Assembly (NCBI GenBank): GCA_903891395.1
Contig: CAITEM010000415.1
Coordinates: 1 to 6,562, forward strand
Direction: 5' to 3'
Source: an uncultured Hyphomicrobiales bacterium
Lineage (GTDB): Bacteria; Pseudomonadota; Alphaproteobacteria; Rhizobiales; Xanthobacteraceae
DNA length: 6,562 nt
A program made the position numbers and the translations under genes. Below the pieces are notes generated by a model. That model was not told the DNA's origin. It searched no databases and saw nothing but the letters and a program-made list of their open reading frames with translations. Positions 1 through 6,423 of the stretch are shown one piece after another. Every line of letters begins with the position of its first letter. Within the stretch, counting starts at the first letter, position 1.

Positions 1-357
1 AGCATCGAGTTCAGCGCGCGTCTGGTGAATATTTTCGAGTGGCGCGCCTGACAATTCAAACTGCCCGCCCGGCTCCAGCGAAATGGCGCCACCACCCGCC
101 TCGTCAAACAGGCCAATCAGCGCCTCGCCATCATTGATGGGCGCCCAGCCGGTTTTGTCCTGCATGCCTTCAAGCAGCGCGCGGATGCCGCGCGGACCGG
201 CATAGGGCACAGGATTGTGCCCATCGATGGTGAAGACGAACTTTTCGTGCTCGGTGCCGACCCGGAATTGCGATTTGGGCTTGTTGCCGGCTTCGAACCA
301 CGCGACCAGCTCGTCGCGCGTTTCGATGGGGGTCATGTCGATCTGGTCGCGCGCCAT
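1..357 (-). CDS. gshA: Glutamate-cysteine ligase, N-terminal part (cut by window edge)
   Basis: First enzyme of glutathione synthesis: it joins L-glutamate and L-cysteine through a gamma-peptide bond using ATP, in the cytoplasm. Only the first 119 residues are present; the gene continues past base 1. Recognition rests on RVGTEHEK at residues 32-39 and SLEPGGQFELSGAPL at about 93-107, both hallmarks of the plant/alphaproteobacterial type of the enzyme rather than the E. coli type. The family is usually about 450 residues, so roughly three quarters is missing. The ATG at 357 starts MARDQIDMTP, the usual beginning for relatives as I remember them; an internal Met at residue 8 is the alternative. 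No clear Shine-Dalgarno sequence precedes 357. The nearest upstream gene, the acetyltransferase, ends 320 bp away, so gshA is probably transcribed from its own promoter. Confidence 0.95.
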   Translation of the reverse strand, partial: MARDQIDMTPIETRDELVAWFEAGNKPKSQFRVGTEHEKFVFTIDGHNPVPYAGPRGIRALLEGMQDKTGWAPINDGEALIGLFDEAGGGAISLEPGGQFELSGAPLENIHQTRAELDA

Positions 358-384
358 ACGAAAATCCGGCAAAAAGGGCCGCGA

Positions 385-413
385 CCTTAACCACGGCTAT
401 CGGGAAAGGGCAA
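385..413 (-). promoter_or_regulatory. Candidate sigma-70-type promoter for gshA
   Basis: Reading the minus strand, TTGCCC (408-413) and TTAAGG (385-390) are separated by 17 bp, about 28 bp upstream of the gshA start codon. The -35 half is a fair match; the -10 half is weak. Position and spacing are right, but this is pattern matching only. Confidence 0.3.
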
Positions 414-497
414 TGCGGGCGGGTTGCGTTTGATGCACGGTGGCCAGTCACTCCGCTGCCTTGTGATTTGACGATGGAAAGCAGGGTTTTCTGTTAT

Positions 498-520
498 CCC
501 TCCCCTTGAAAGGAGTGGGG
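498..520. repeat. Degenerate REP-like palindrome
   Basis: CCTCCCCTT (499-507) faces AAGGAGTGG (510-518) across a 2-base loop, pairing at 7 of 9 positions, and lies alone between two genes. GC-rich palindromes of this form occur as dispersed intergenic repeats in rhizobial genomes, so it may be a decayed copy. It could also act as a weak terminator for the acetyltransferase transcript, but no T-run follows on either strand. Confidence 0.3.
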
Positions 521-655
521 CTGGCGCGGCATCCAGATCCATCATCACAGCGCCTCGTGAAAGCGCTTCGATAAGCAGGGCAACCGCGAGACTATATACC
601 TTGGCATTATCGTCGCGAGACTGTTTTCAACGTCCCCGCAGGTCGTGCCTTTCAC

Positions 656-672
656 GCAAAATAACTTTTTGC
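656..672 (-). terminator. Weak hairpin after the acetyltransferase stop codon
   Basis: On the minus strand GCAAAA and TTTTGC form a 6-bp inverted repeat with a 5-base loop, starting 5 bases after the stop codon at 678. The stem is AT-rich and no U-tract follows, so a terminator role is doubtful. Confidence 0.2.
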
Positions 673-677
673 CCATC

Positions 678-1246
678 TCACGATCGTTCCGTGTCGCCAA
701 TCGAACGAATGACCCGCGCCGGATTTCCTCCGACAAGTGTATTCGGGAGAACGTCCTTGGTGACCACCGATCCCGCAGCCACAACCGAGTTTTCGCCCAC
801 TGTCACCCCGCCGACAATTATTGCACCCGCTGCGATCCAGACGTTTCTCTCAATCACGATGCGCTTTCCGATTGTGGCGGCACGGCGCTGCGAAGGTTCA
901 AGGGGATGCCCTGTCGTGATGATGCTCACGTTCGGCCCAATCATCACGTCGTCGCGATGTCGAGCCCGCCGAGGTCGTAGAAAGTACAATTCTGATTGAC
1001 GAAGACATTATGCCCGACACGGATTTCGTCACCGCCGGTCGTGTAGAATGGCGGGATCAGTAAAAAGCTCTCGTCTACCTTTTTGCCGATGAGTTCGCTG
1101 AACAAGGCCCGAACTTCGTCCGCATCGTTGAACGTCAGACGGTTAAGTCTGGCGGTGATCGCCATCGCTCGTTTGACGCTTGCCAACATGGCCGCAGATT
1201 CCGGCGTCCTGCTATAAATTATCTTGGTGCGGTCCTCGTTCGACAT
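678..1246 (-). pseudogene. Sugar O-acetyltransferase (LacA/Maa family), frameshifted
   Basis: Would transfer an acetyl group from acetyl-CoA to a hydroxyl of a sugar or sugar-like acceptor in the cytoplasm; the substrate cannot be told from sequence. The first frame (ATG 1246, with AGGA at 1256-1259 nine bases upstream) carries the maltose-acetyltransferase N-terminal region and reads FVNQNCTFYDLGGLDI, then hits a stop at 944. The next frame takes up immediately with DDVMIGPNVSIITTGHPLEP and runs to the stop at 678. The hexapeptide-repeat left-handed beta-helix follows, including VIERNVWIAAGAIIVGG, ending in NPARVIRSIG. Restoring one base at about 954-955 (GCGAC to GGCGAC) gives an uninterrupted 189-residue protein with the catalytic His at about residue 114, matching His115 of E. 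coli LacA, and the usual family length. The break lies just before the catalytic His, so the uncorrected product would be inactive. GC is lower than in the neighbouring genes. Either a real recent mutation or a sequencing error. Confidence 0.85.
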
Positions 1247-1417
1247 TCGTTATTGTCCTGGAACCAAAGGCGAGCATGCGCATCGGCGCGCACGAGGCAC
1301 GCATCAGATTCGCTGAGTCTAGCCACGAAGCGGAAGCGGCGGAATCCACCCGATCCCGAATTTAAGCTGAAACATTCACCCCAGCGTATGCAGTCGCGGG
1401 AAAGGAAAGAAAAGCGA

Positions 1418-2929
1418 TCAGGCCGCCAGTTTGGACTTACCGGCGCCGAGCACCGGCGCCTTGACGCTACGGTTACGGCCGCTGGCCTTGGCCTGGTAAA
1501 GCGCCTTGTCGGCCGCCTCAACCATGTCGGCGGGCTGATTATCTGGACGCGGGAATGCGGCGGCAACACCGACGCTGACCGTCGGTGTCGTCAATATTCC
1601 CTTGGTCGACGCCGGCAACGCGAATACGGCGTCCCGGATCCGTTCCGCCAGGTCGGCTGCATCCTGCAGCGAGGTAGCCGGCAGCAGAACCGCGAATTCC
1701 TCGCCGCCAAAGCGGGCCGCAACGTCGCCCGCGCGGCGCGTGCTGCCGGCGATGCATTGCGCAATCGCTGCAAGCACGGCATCGCCGGTGAGATGGCCGT
1801 GTTCGTCGTTATAATACTTGAAATGATCGACATCGATCATGAGCAACGCAACGCCGGTCTTGCTGCGCTGGGCGCGGCGCCATTCGCTCTCCATGAGTTC
1901 GTCGAAGCGGCGGCGGTTGCACAGGCCTGTCAAGCCGTCGGTCGTGGCAATGATAGCCAATTCCTGTTCGGCTGCGGCCCGGCGCTGCAGGGAAAACGCG
2001 AGGAATGCGACCAGAGCGACGTTGAACGCGCACAAGACAAAGACGATCGCGCCGATCATCAGTGCCTCTCGTTTCCAAGGTGCATAGATTTCCGTGACCG
2101 AACGGCCGGCGCCGACGATCAGCGGCCAAGTGCCCGCTTTTTGATAGGCGGTTAACCGGCGCACGCCGTCGCTGGCCGCAAAAGTTTCGAAGGACCCCAT
2201 CGGCGATTTCTTGAGTTCGGAAAAGATGCGCCCGCGGGACAGATCCCCACCGACCATCGCGATATCGAAAGGCATACGCATCAAAGTGGTGCCGTCGGCG
2301 GTGTTGATCGTCAGAGTATCTTCTGCCCCGATGCGGATGCCCTTCAGCAGATTATGGAAATAGCTCAGCTTGAGCGCGGCAACGACGACGCCGTTGAAAT
2401 TGCCGTCGAAATCATCGATCCGGCGGCTGATGGTGAGGACATGCACACCTTGCCGGGTCACATGGGGCCGGCTGATATAGGCGCCGGTGTCGGCGTAGTC
2501 GCGGTGGTGTTGGAAGAAGTCACGCGCCGCGAAATTGTCCTTGCGCGGGGTCAGCGAGCGCGATTCGCTCGTGACATTGCCGTCGCGATCCAGCGCCAAA
2601 ATCGAGCCGACGTCCTCCGAGGTCGCGGAGCGATCGTACATAATCATGTTGCGGATGGCGGGATCGATCCGGTCGAGATCGGGCAGCTTCAACCCCTCCT
2701 GCACACCCTGCAAAGACAAATCGAGCGCGTCGATGGTGCCGGCGATGTTGGCCGACAATGTCGCAACGAGATTTTCCGACGACCGCCGTGCCTGCTCGTA
2801 GTCGCGGTCGGCCATGCCGGCGATGACGAAGCCGCAGATCGCCAGGAAGCTCAGGGTCACGGCGCAGCCGATCGCGACCAATCGCTTGATTGGCGCACGT
2901 TTCTGAACCGGAATATGACTTTGCGGCAT
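1418..2929 (-). CDS. Membrane-bound diguanylate cyclase with Cache-like sensor domain
   Basis: Makes cyclic di-GMP from two GTP, linking an extracytoplasmic signal to motility or biofilm decisions. The 503-residue protein has a membrane segment at about 17-39, a periplasmic region at about 43-283 that looks like a double-Cache (PDC) ligand sensor, a second membrane segment at about 289-314, then a GGDEF domain. Visible motifs are DGLTGLCNRR (331-340), IDVDHFKYYND (365-375), the active-site GGEEF (408-412) and an inhibitory-site RAGD (399-402) exactly five residues before it. It should therefore be active and subject to product inhibition. No EAL domain is present. ATG 2929 is preferred because GGGGAG lies at 2934-2939, although its 4-base spacing is short; a GTG at 2980 would add 17 residues. 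It appears to be a single-gene unit. The sensor ligand is unknown. Confidence 0.93.
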   Translation of the reverse strand: MPQSHIPVQKRAPIKRLVAIGCAVTLSFLAICGFVIAGMADRDYEQARRSSENLVATLSANIAGTIDALDLSLQGVQEGLKLPDLDRIDPAIRNMIMYDRSATSEDVGSILALDRDGNVTSESRSLTPRKDNFAARDFFQHHRDYADTGAYISRPHVTRQGVHVLTISRRIDDFDGNFNGVVVAALKLSYFHNLLKGIRIGAEDTLTINTADGTTLMRMPFDIAMVGGDLSRGRIFSELKKSPMGSFETFAASDGVRRLTAYQKAGTWPLIVGAGRSVTEIYAPWKREALMIGAIVFVLCAFNVALVAFLAFSLQRRAAAEQELAIIATTDGLTGLCNRRRFDELMESEWRRAQRSKTGVALLMIDVDHFKYYNDEHGHLTGDAVLAAIAQCIAGSTRRAGDVAARFGGEEFAVLLPATSLQDAADLAERIRDAVFALPASTKGILTTPTVSVGVAAAFPRPDNQPADMVEAADKALYQAKASGRNRSVKAPVLGAGKSKLAA

Positions 2930-2940
2930 TACGCTCCCCG

Positions 2941-2958
2941 AAGCGCCCCCCGGCGCTT
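2941..2958 (-). promoter_or_regulatory. Leader hairpin directly upstream of the cyclase ribosome binding site
   Basis: A perfect inverted repeat, AAGCGCC-GGGG-GGCGCTT, with a 7-bp GC-rich stem and 4-base loop, ends one base before the GGGGAG ribosome binding site of the diguanylate cyclase gene. In the mRNA this would be a stable stem touching the initiation region. If translation instead starts at the GTG at 2980, the repeat lies inside the coding sequence. Confidence 0.45.
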
Positions 2959-2966
2959 CCGAGACG

Positions 2967-2972
2967 GTTATA
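2967..2972 (-). promoter_or_regulatory. Candidate -10 box of the diguanylate cyclase gene
   Basis: TATAAC on the minus strand matches the TATAAT consensus at 5 of 6 positions. It would put the transcription start near 2960, just before the leader hairpin, and would favour ATG 2929 over the GTG at 2980 as start codon. No good -35 hexamer lies 16-18 bp upstream; an imperfect inverted repeat occupies that place, as might be expected if an activator binds there. Confidence 0.28.
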
Positions 2973-2988
2973 AGAAGCACGCATTTCC

Positions 2989-3014
2989 AATTAGCACGGC
3001 ACTCTTGTGCAATT
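2989..3014. promoter_or_regulatory. Imperfect inverted repeat, possible operator upstream of the cyclase gene
   Basis: AATT-A-GCAC at 2989-2997 faces GTGC-AATT at 3007-3014, with one bulged base, over a 9-base centre. A smaller palindrome, GCAC-TCTT-GTGC, sits inside at 2999-3010. It overlaps the place where the -35 box of the candidate cyclase promoter should be. The repeat is short and could be chance. Confidence 0.22.
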
Positions 3015-3100
3015 TGTCGCGCCGGATTGACGCTTTACTAACCCTCTAAAAGCGCCATACAGAGGCACTTCCGGGCTGTTCGGTTTTCGTTCTTCTGTGT

Positions 3101-3114
3101 GCGGGAGCACCCGC
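3101..3114 (-). terminator. Small hairpin downstream of the secreted-protein gene
   Basis: GCGGG-AGCA-CCCGC is a perfect 5-bp stem with a 4-base loop, 25 bp beyond the stop codon of the secreted-protein gene. No U-tract follows in the minus-strand direction, so an intrinsic terminator is only weakly supported. Confidence 0.22.
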
Positions 3115-3138
3115 TATGCCGCATCGGGGACGCTCGGC

Positions 3139-3729
3139 TTATCTAGTTTTCCAAAGACGAATCGTCGCGATCGAAGCCTGGGTATATCCGGGAGGATCGG
3201 TGTCGTCGCCAAAGGCGGCCCGGCTTGTCACCGTATTTGTCGTCAACAGGCCGCCGACATAGGGCGCCGGCAAGCCGCTCAGCACGAGCTGACAGCGGAC
3301 AGGAAAGAGACCGGCCGCCGGGAAATCGATCTTGAGGGCAAGGCACTCGCCGTTACCGCGAAAGGAAAGCGAACCCAGCGTGACTTCCGCATAGAAATTC
3401 TGCCGCGGCGGTTCGCCGGTCGCACCGAAGCAGCCGCGCAATTCGGCGACACGCTTCGCTTTCGTTTCAGCGACCTTGCCGTCTTCGGGCCGCACCCGAA
3501 GGCTCCAGAATGAATAGAAGCGCTCGGCATCTTTTGGAAAAGGCTCGAAGCCTGTTCTCGCGGCAGCGCACCAGCCATCAGCGGGTTGATGCTGCTCCCT
3601 GATGCTGCGGAGAATGTAGATGTCCTCCTGCGCGGTCGCCGGCTCGGCCGCAACGCCGGGCGACGTCGCGCCCGCGCCTAGCAGCATGAGCACGCCGAGA
3701 ACATGACGGCGGAGGGAAAGTCTTGTCAC
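3139..3729 (-). CDS. Secreted protein of unknown function, four cysteines
   Basis: I do not recognise this 196-residue protein. It starts with a clear signal peptide: basic TRLSLRRH, hydrophobic VLGVLMLLGAGA, and a VAA-EP cleavage site after about residue 28, so the mature product of about 168 residues is probably periplasmic or secreted. The mature part has four cysteines, at about 54, 100, 129 and 146, an even number that would allow two disulfides, and looks mainly beta in its second half (AEVTLGSLSF, CLALKIDF, CQLVLSGL). No enzyme motif is visible. The GTG at 3729 is chosen as start because it precedes the signal peptide directly and overlaps the TGA stop of the 2TM gene as GTGA, indicating translational coupling. 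No other membrane segment is seen. Confidence 0.75.
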   Translation of the reverse strand: MTRLSLRRHVLGVLMLLGAGATSPGVAAEPATAQEDIYILRSIREQHQPADGWCAAARTGFEPFPKDAERFYSFWSLRVRPEDGKVAETKAKRVAELRGCFGATGEPPRQNFYAEVTLGSLSFRGNGECLALKIDFPAAGLFPVRCQLVLSGLPAPYVGGLLTTNTVTSRAAFGDDTDPPGYTQASIATIRLWKTR

Positions 3730-3932
3730 GTTATCGCATTGCGGGCGCCGGGACCCAGTACAAAAAACCAATGGCAGAAAAGGCCGATGCCCCAGCCCAG
3801 TACCACCCACTGAACCCAATAGGGCGCGCCAGTGAGATAATTGACGATCAGGAGCAGCGCGATGGTCGGGACGAAAGCGATCGCATGGATGCGGAAGCCC
3901 AGTTTTTTCTGAGCCGGGGTGGCGTTTTGCAT
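3726..3932 (-). CDS. Small 2TM-domain membrane protein
   Basis: A 68-residue inner-membrane protein with two hydrophobic segments, at about 13-33 and 38-59, joined by a short NYLTGAPYW turn. The arrangement of His16, Asn31, the LGWGIGL run at about 45-51 and His54 matches the 2TM domain family, whose function is not known. The ATG at 3932 is chosen because GGAG at 3939-3942 lies six bases upstream; longer in-frame versions start inside the preceding gene and lack such a site. It follows the propeller gene by 49 bp, and its stop overlaps the GTG start of the secreted-protein gene, so the two products are made together. A single conserved-type His in each membrane segment is the only hint of chemistry. 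In some bacteria the 2TM domain is fused to sensor or DNA-binding proteins; here it stands alone. Confidence 0.8.
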   Translation of the reverse strand: MQNATPAQKKLGFRIHAIAFVPTIALLLIVNYLTGAPYWVQWVVLGWGIGLFCHWFFVLGPGARNAIT

Positions 3933-3981
3933 GATGTTCTCCAAAGGCGTTGAGTTGTCGATGGTGAAGCTCCGGCGCGCT

Positions 3982-5184
3982 TCATCGCGGCAGCCAGCCG
4001 ATACCGTGCGCATGCAGGCTGTGGATGTAGAGGCGGTCCGCCGTCTCGGTCACACCCGTGGTTTCAGGATAGACGCCGGTTGGGTCTTGAAGATCGACCG
4101 TGACGCGACCGTCCTCGTCGATGGCGAAGACGTGGCCATAGGATTCCCCCAGTGGAATCATCGAGCGCGGCAGGCGTAGCAGCACTTTTCTCATGAACGG
4201 CTTCTCGGCGAGCGAGTCCGCCGCCGGATTGCGCGGCTTGAACAGCCCGACCCAGATGCGGCCGTCGCGGCCGCGCATCAGGTTATCCGGATAGCCCGGG
4301 AGGTTATCGAGCAGCACCCTCGCCTGTGGCGAGCCGCTGTGCACGTTGAGGCCGTTGGCCCCGCCGTCGATCTTCCAGAGACGATAGCGGCCGGTTTCGT
4401 TGACAAACAAAGTGCGGCCATCGGACCCGAGCGCGATGCCGTTGGCGAAGGACAGGCCGTGAACCACGATGCGCGTTGCCGCCGTCACCGGGTCGTAGGC
4501 GAGAACCCGGCCGGTCGCGGATTGCTCGAGAACATCGAGCACGCTCGCTTCAAGCGTGCCGCCCCACTGCGCCGGCAGGAAGCGCGTCGACGATTGCGTG
4601 AAGTAGACGATGCCGTCCGGCGCCACGACGACCGAGTTGGCGTAGCCGATCGGGTCGGTGGCGCTGACGCGATCGGTCAACAGTGTCACGCGCCGGTCCG
4701 AGCCGATGGCCAGCAAGCCTTTGACGGCGTCGGCAGCGATCATGCGGCCCTTGGCCTCGAAGTCGAAACCGAGGACGCGCCCGCCGGTGTTGGCGAAGAC
4801 CTCCTGCTGGGTGCCATCCGGCTCCATCCGAATGAGATTGCCGCTCAGCATCGCAACGTAGAGCTTGCCGCCGGGACCCATCGCGATGTGCTCCGGGCCA
4901 ACCTCATTGCCGAGATCAATGATGCGCAGACCCGCCAGCCGCGTGTTCGGCGCAAAGGCACCGGTGAAGCCCGGCGGCGTTTGCGCCTTCCATGACACGG
5001 GCTCCGCGGGAATCGGCCAGAAGCAGAAATAAGCCACGGCGCCCAACAGCAAGAGCGCGACGACGCCGGCGATCTTGCGAAGAATGGATCCTGCCGAGCT
5101 TCGCTTCATCACGTCGGCATTGCCGCTCGACGTGCCGGGGATGGCGGATCCAAGCTCGGAGATTTTCATTTCTGACATGTGCAT
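3982..5184 (-). CDS. Membrane-anchored strictosidine synthase/SMP-30-like beta-propeller protein
   Basis: A 400-residue protein of the six-bladed SMP-30/gluconolactonase/strictosidine-synthase superfamily. Bacterial members are mostly uncharacterised; related enzymes are calcium-dependent lactonases or esterases, so a hydrolase role is inference. One membrane segment at about 35-56, preceded by a polar tail with KRS and LRK, suggests a signal anchor with the propeller in the periplasm. The strictosidine-synthase region at about 191-273 is clear: YFTQSSTRF, TGRVLAYDP, LSFANGIALGSDG and FVNETGRYRLWK. Candidate metal ligands by analogy are Glu98 in GPEH, Asn248 in FANG and Asn301 in GYPDNL. The ATG at 5184 is preferred: GGAGGT at 5197-5202 lies upstream, although 12 bases is long; ATGs at 5178 and 5169 are alternatives. 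It heads the block with the 2TM and secreted-protein genes and follows an AraC regulator. Confidence 0.85.
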   Translation of the reverse strand: MHMSEMKISELGSAIPGTSSGNADVMKRSSAGSILRKIAGVVALLLLGAVAYFCFWPIPAEPVSWKAQTPPGFTGAFAPNTRLAGLRIIDLGNEVGPEHIAMGPGGKLYVAMLSGNLIRMEPDGTQQEVFANTGGRVLGFDFEAKGRMIAADAVKGLLAIGSDRRVTLLTDRVSATDPIGYANSVVVAPDGIVYFTQSSTRFLPAQWGGTLEASVLDVLEQSATGRVLAYDPVTAATRIVVHGLSFANGIALGSDGRTLFVNETGRYRLWKIDGGANGLNVHSGSPQARVLLDNLPGYPDNLMRGRDGRIWVGLFKPRNPAADSLAEKPFMRKVLLRLPRSMIPLGESYGHVFAIDEDGRVTVDLQDPTGVYPETTGVTETADRLYIHSLHAHGIGWLPR

Positions 5185-5241
5185 TAGCCGTGGCGCACCT
5201 CCGTGGGGCAATCTGCTTGAAGGCGGTCTGACCAATTTGGG

Positions 5242-5257
5242 GGGCGCAACGGCGCCC
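5242..5257. promoter_or_regulatory. Inverted repeat between the AraC gene and the propeller gene
   Basis: GGGCGC-AACG-GCGCCC is a perfect 6-bp stem with a 4-base loop in the 126-bp gap. On the minus strand it lies 53 bases after the AraC stop and is followed by C-rich sequence, not a U-tract, so it could be a weak terminator or an operator for the propeller gene. Confidence 0.3.
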
Positions 5258-5310
5258 GTATTTTCAAATCTTGCTGAGCTATGTGCAGAACTTGCTATGC
5301 GCGTGACGCA

Positions 5311-6188
5311 TCAACGCCGGCATTCATCCCGATACTGGCCGGGCGTGATGCCGAGGATCTTACGAAACCCGCGCGTGAAATTGGCTTGTGATCCAAAACC
5401 GGTACTAAGGGCGATTTCCACCAGCGATAATCGATTGCACGCGAGCAGCCCTTGGGCGACCTGCACGCGGCGTTCGATCACATAACGATGTGGCGGCAAT
5501 CCAGTCGCGTCGCGAAACAGGCGCGCGAAATGGAACGGACTGAGGCAAGCCTCGGCGGCAATGTCCTCGAGCGATATCTTGTCTGCCAGCCGCGCTTCGA
5601 TGAAGTCGAACACCCGTTGCAATTTTTTTGCATTGAGCGACGGCGTGCGGGCCGCTAGCCGCGTGCGGCCGACCGTATAATTGCCGATGAGATGCGCCGC
5701 GAGCGCGGTCCGTATCGCGTCGGCGAAGAGACTGTCGATTGGCCGGGGGGCGCGGCCCACCAGACTGTGCAAAACCCCAGCGATATGCCCCAGTGTGCGA
5801 TCGGCGAGGCCGCCGGCATAGGCCAGTTGGACTTTGGCCGGGTCGATCTCGTAATCGGCAAGCGCGCTCTGCTCAAGCAGCGTCGCGGGTAGAAACATGC
5901 TGAGACATTCGGTCGGGCCGTCGAGCTCGAGTGTTTCATAGGTGCCCGCCGGCACCAGCCAGCTCGTGCCCGGGCGCGCGACGCCCTCCTGCAGTTGTCC
6001 GTCGCTATCCGCTTGACCCCCGCCTGCCCTGACAGAATGTAGACGAGTTCAGTGCATTGCGCCATCAGGCCGGTCTGGGTGCCCGAATTGATGTGCCGGT
6101 GTTCGACGCGCAACATTTCCCATTCGACGGCGCCGCCGACGAGCGTGCTCGAATGATACTTCTGATCACCGTGAGTCTGCAGCGCCAT
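5311..6188 (-). pseudogene. AraC-family transcriptional regulator, frameshifted
   Basis: DNA-binding regulator with an N-terminal cupin-like sensing region and a C-terminal AraC double helix-turn-helix. The first frame starts at ATG 6188, with GAGG at 6197-6200 eight bases upstream, and reads through ELVYILSGQAGVKR (47-60). The other frame then takes over with SDGQLQEGVARPGTSWLVPA, the expected continuation. Restoring one base between about 6007 and 6026 gives a 292-residue protein, a normal length. A run of five C at 6017-6021 lies within this interval. The DNA-binding part at about 189-290 is intact: SLEDIAAEACLSPFHFARLF, then SLVEIALSTGFGSQANFTRG and the signature ending GITPGQY. A GTG at 5955 could start the C-terminal part alone, lacking most of the cupin. 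The target may be the propeller gene 126 bp downstream, but nothing shows this directly. Real mutation or sequencing error cannot be told apart here. Confidence 0.85.
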
Positions 6189-6423
6189 CCGATCAGCCTC
6201 ATCGCGGCTGTCCGCAGCGAAGGATAGATGCTGCAGGATGCTACCTTGGCAATAAATGTCGAGAAATTTGGAACCAGAATGCTGCGGTCCAATGCCACAG
6301 GCCGAAAGTCGAAAGGCCGCGCCGCCAGGGCCGCACATCCTGCGAAACGCAAGAAAGTGCGCAACAACTCACAGTTCATATTTTGTTCTTTACCTCGGCC
6401 CGGCATCCGTTATTGATTTCGCC

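Larger units (their letters stand above)
358..677. other. 320-bp intergenic region between gshA and the acetyltransferase gene
   Basis: No credible gene is seen here on either strand; the open frames have no ribosome binding site and no recognisable protein features. It holds the candidate gshA promoter, a degenerate palindrome at 498-520 and a low-GC inverted repeat GCAAAA/TTTTGC at 656-672 just after the acetyltransferase stop. A 9-bp direct repeat, CGCGAGACT, occurs at 585-593 and 614-622; it could be chance. Confidence 0.6.

Noticed and set aside
585..622. Direct repeat CGCGAGACT, two copies 29 bp apart
   Set aside because: It is only nine bases long with two copies and nothing mobile between them; it is too short to read as a target-site duplication or operator pair.
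1253..2155. Long plus-strand open frame of 300 codons
   Set aside because: It lies opposite the GGDEF-coding part of the cyclase gene, is arginine- and alanine-rich without recognisable domains, and is a typical antisense frame of high-GC DNA.
3005..3025. Sigma-54-like sequence with GG and GC elements on the minus strand upstream of the cyclase
   Set aside because: The spacing between the GG and TTGC elements is one base too long for the strict -24/-12 rule.
2354..3049. Plus-strand open frame of 231 codons
   Set aside because: It is antisense to the Cache region of the cyclase and has no family resemblance; the minus-strand frame has clear domain motifs.
4339..4995. Plus-strand open frame of 218 codons
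   Set aside because: It is antisense to the propeller gene, whose strictosidine-synthase motifs establish the coding strand.
6065..6406. Minus-strand frame with a hydrophobic N-terminus starting near 6379, suggesting a small exported protein
   Set aside because: It runs into the AraC gene in another frame, becomes low-complexity arginine/serine sequence, and has no well-placed ribosome binding site.
6380..6423. TTTACC/TATTGA as a promoter for the helicase gene
   Set aside because: Both hexamers are poor and the start would leave almost no leader; I could not support it.
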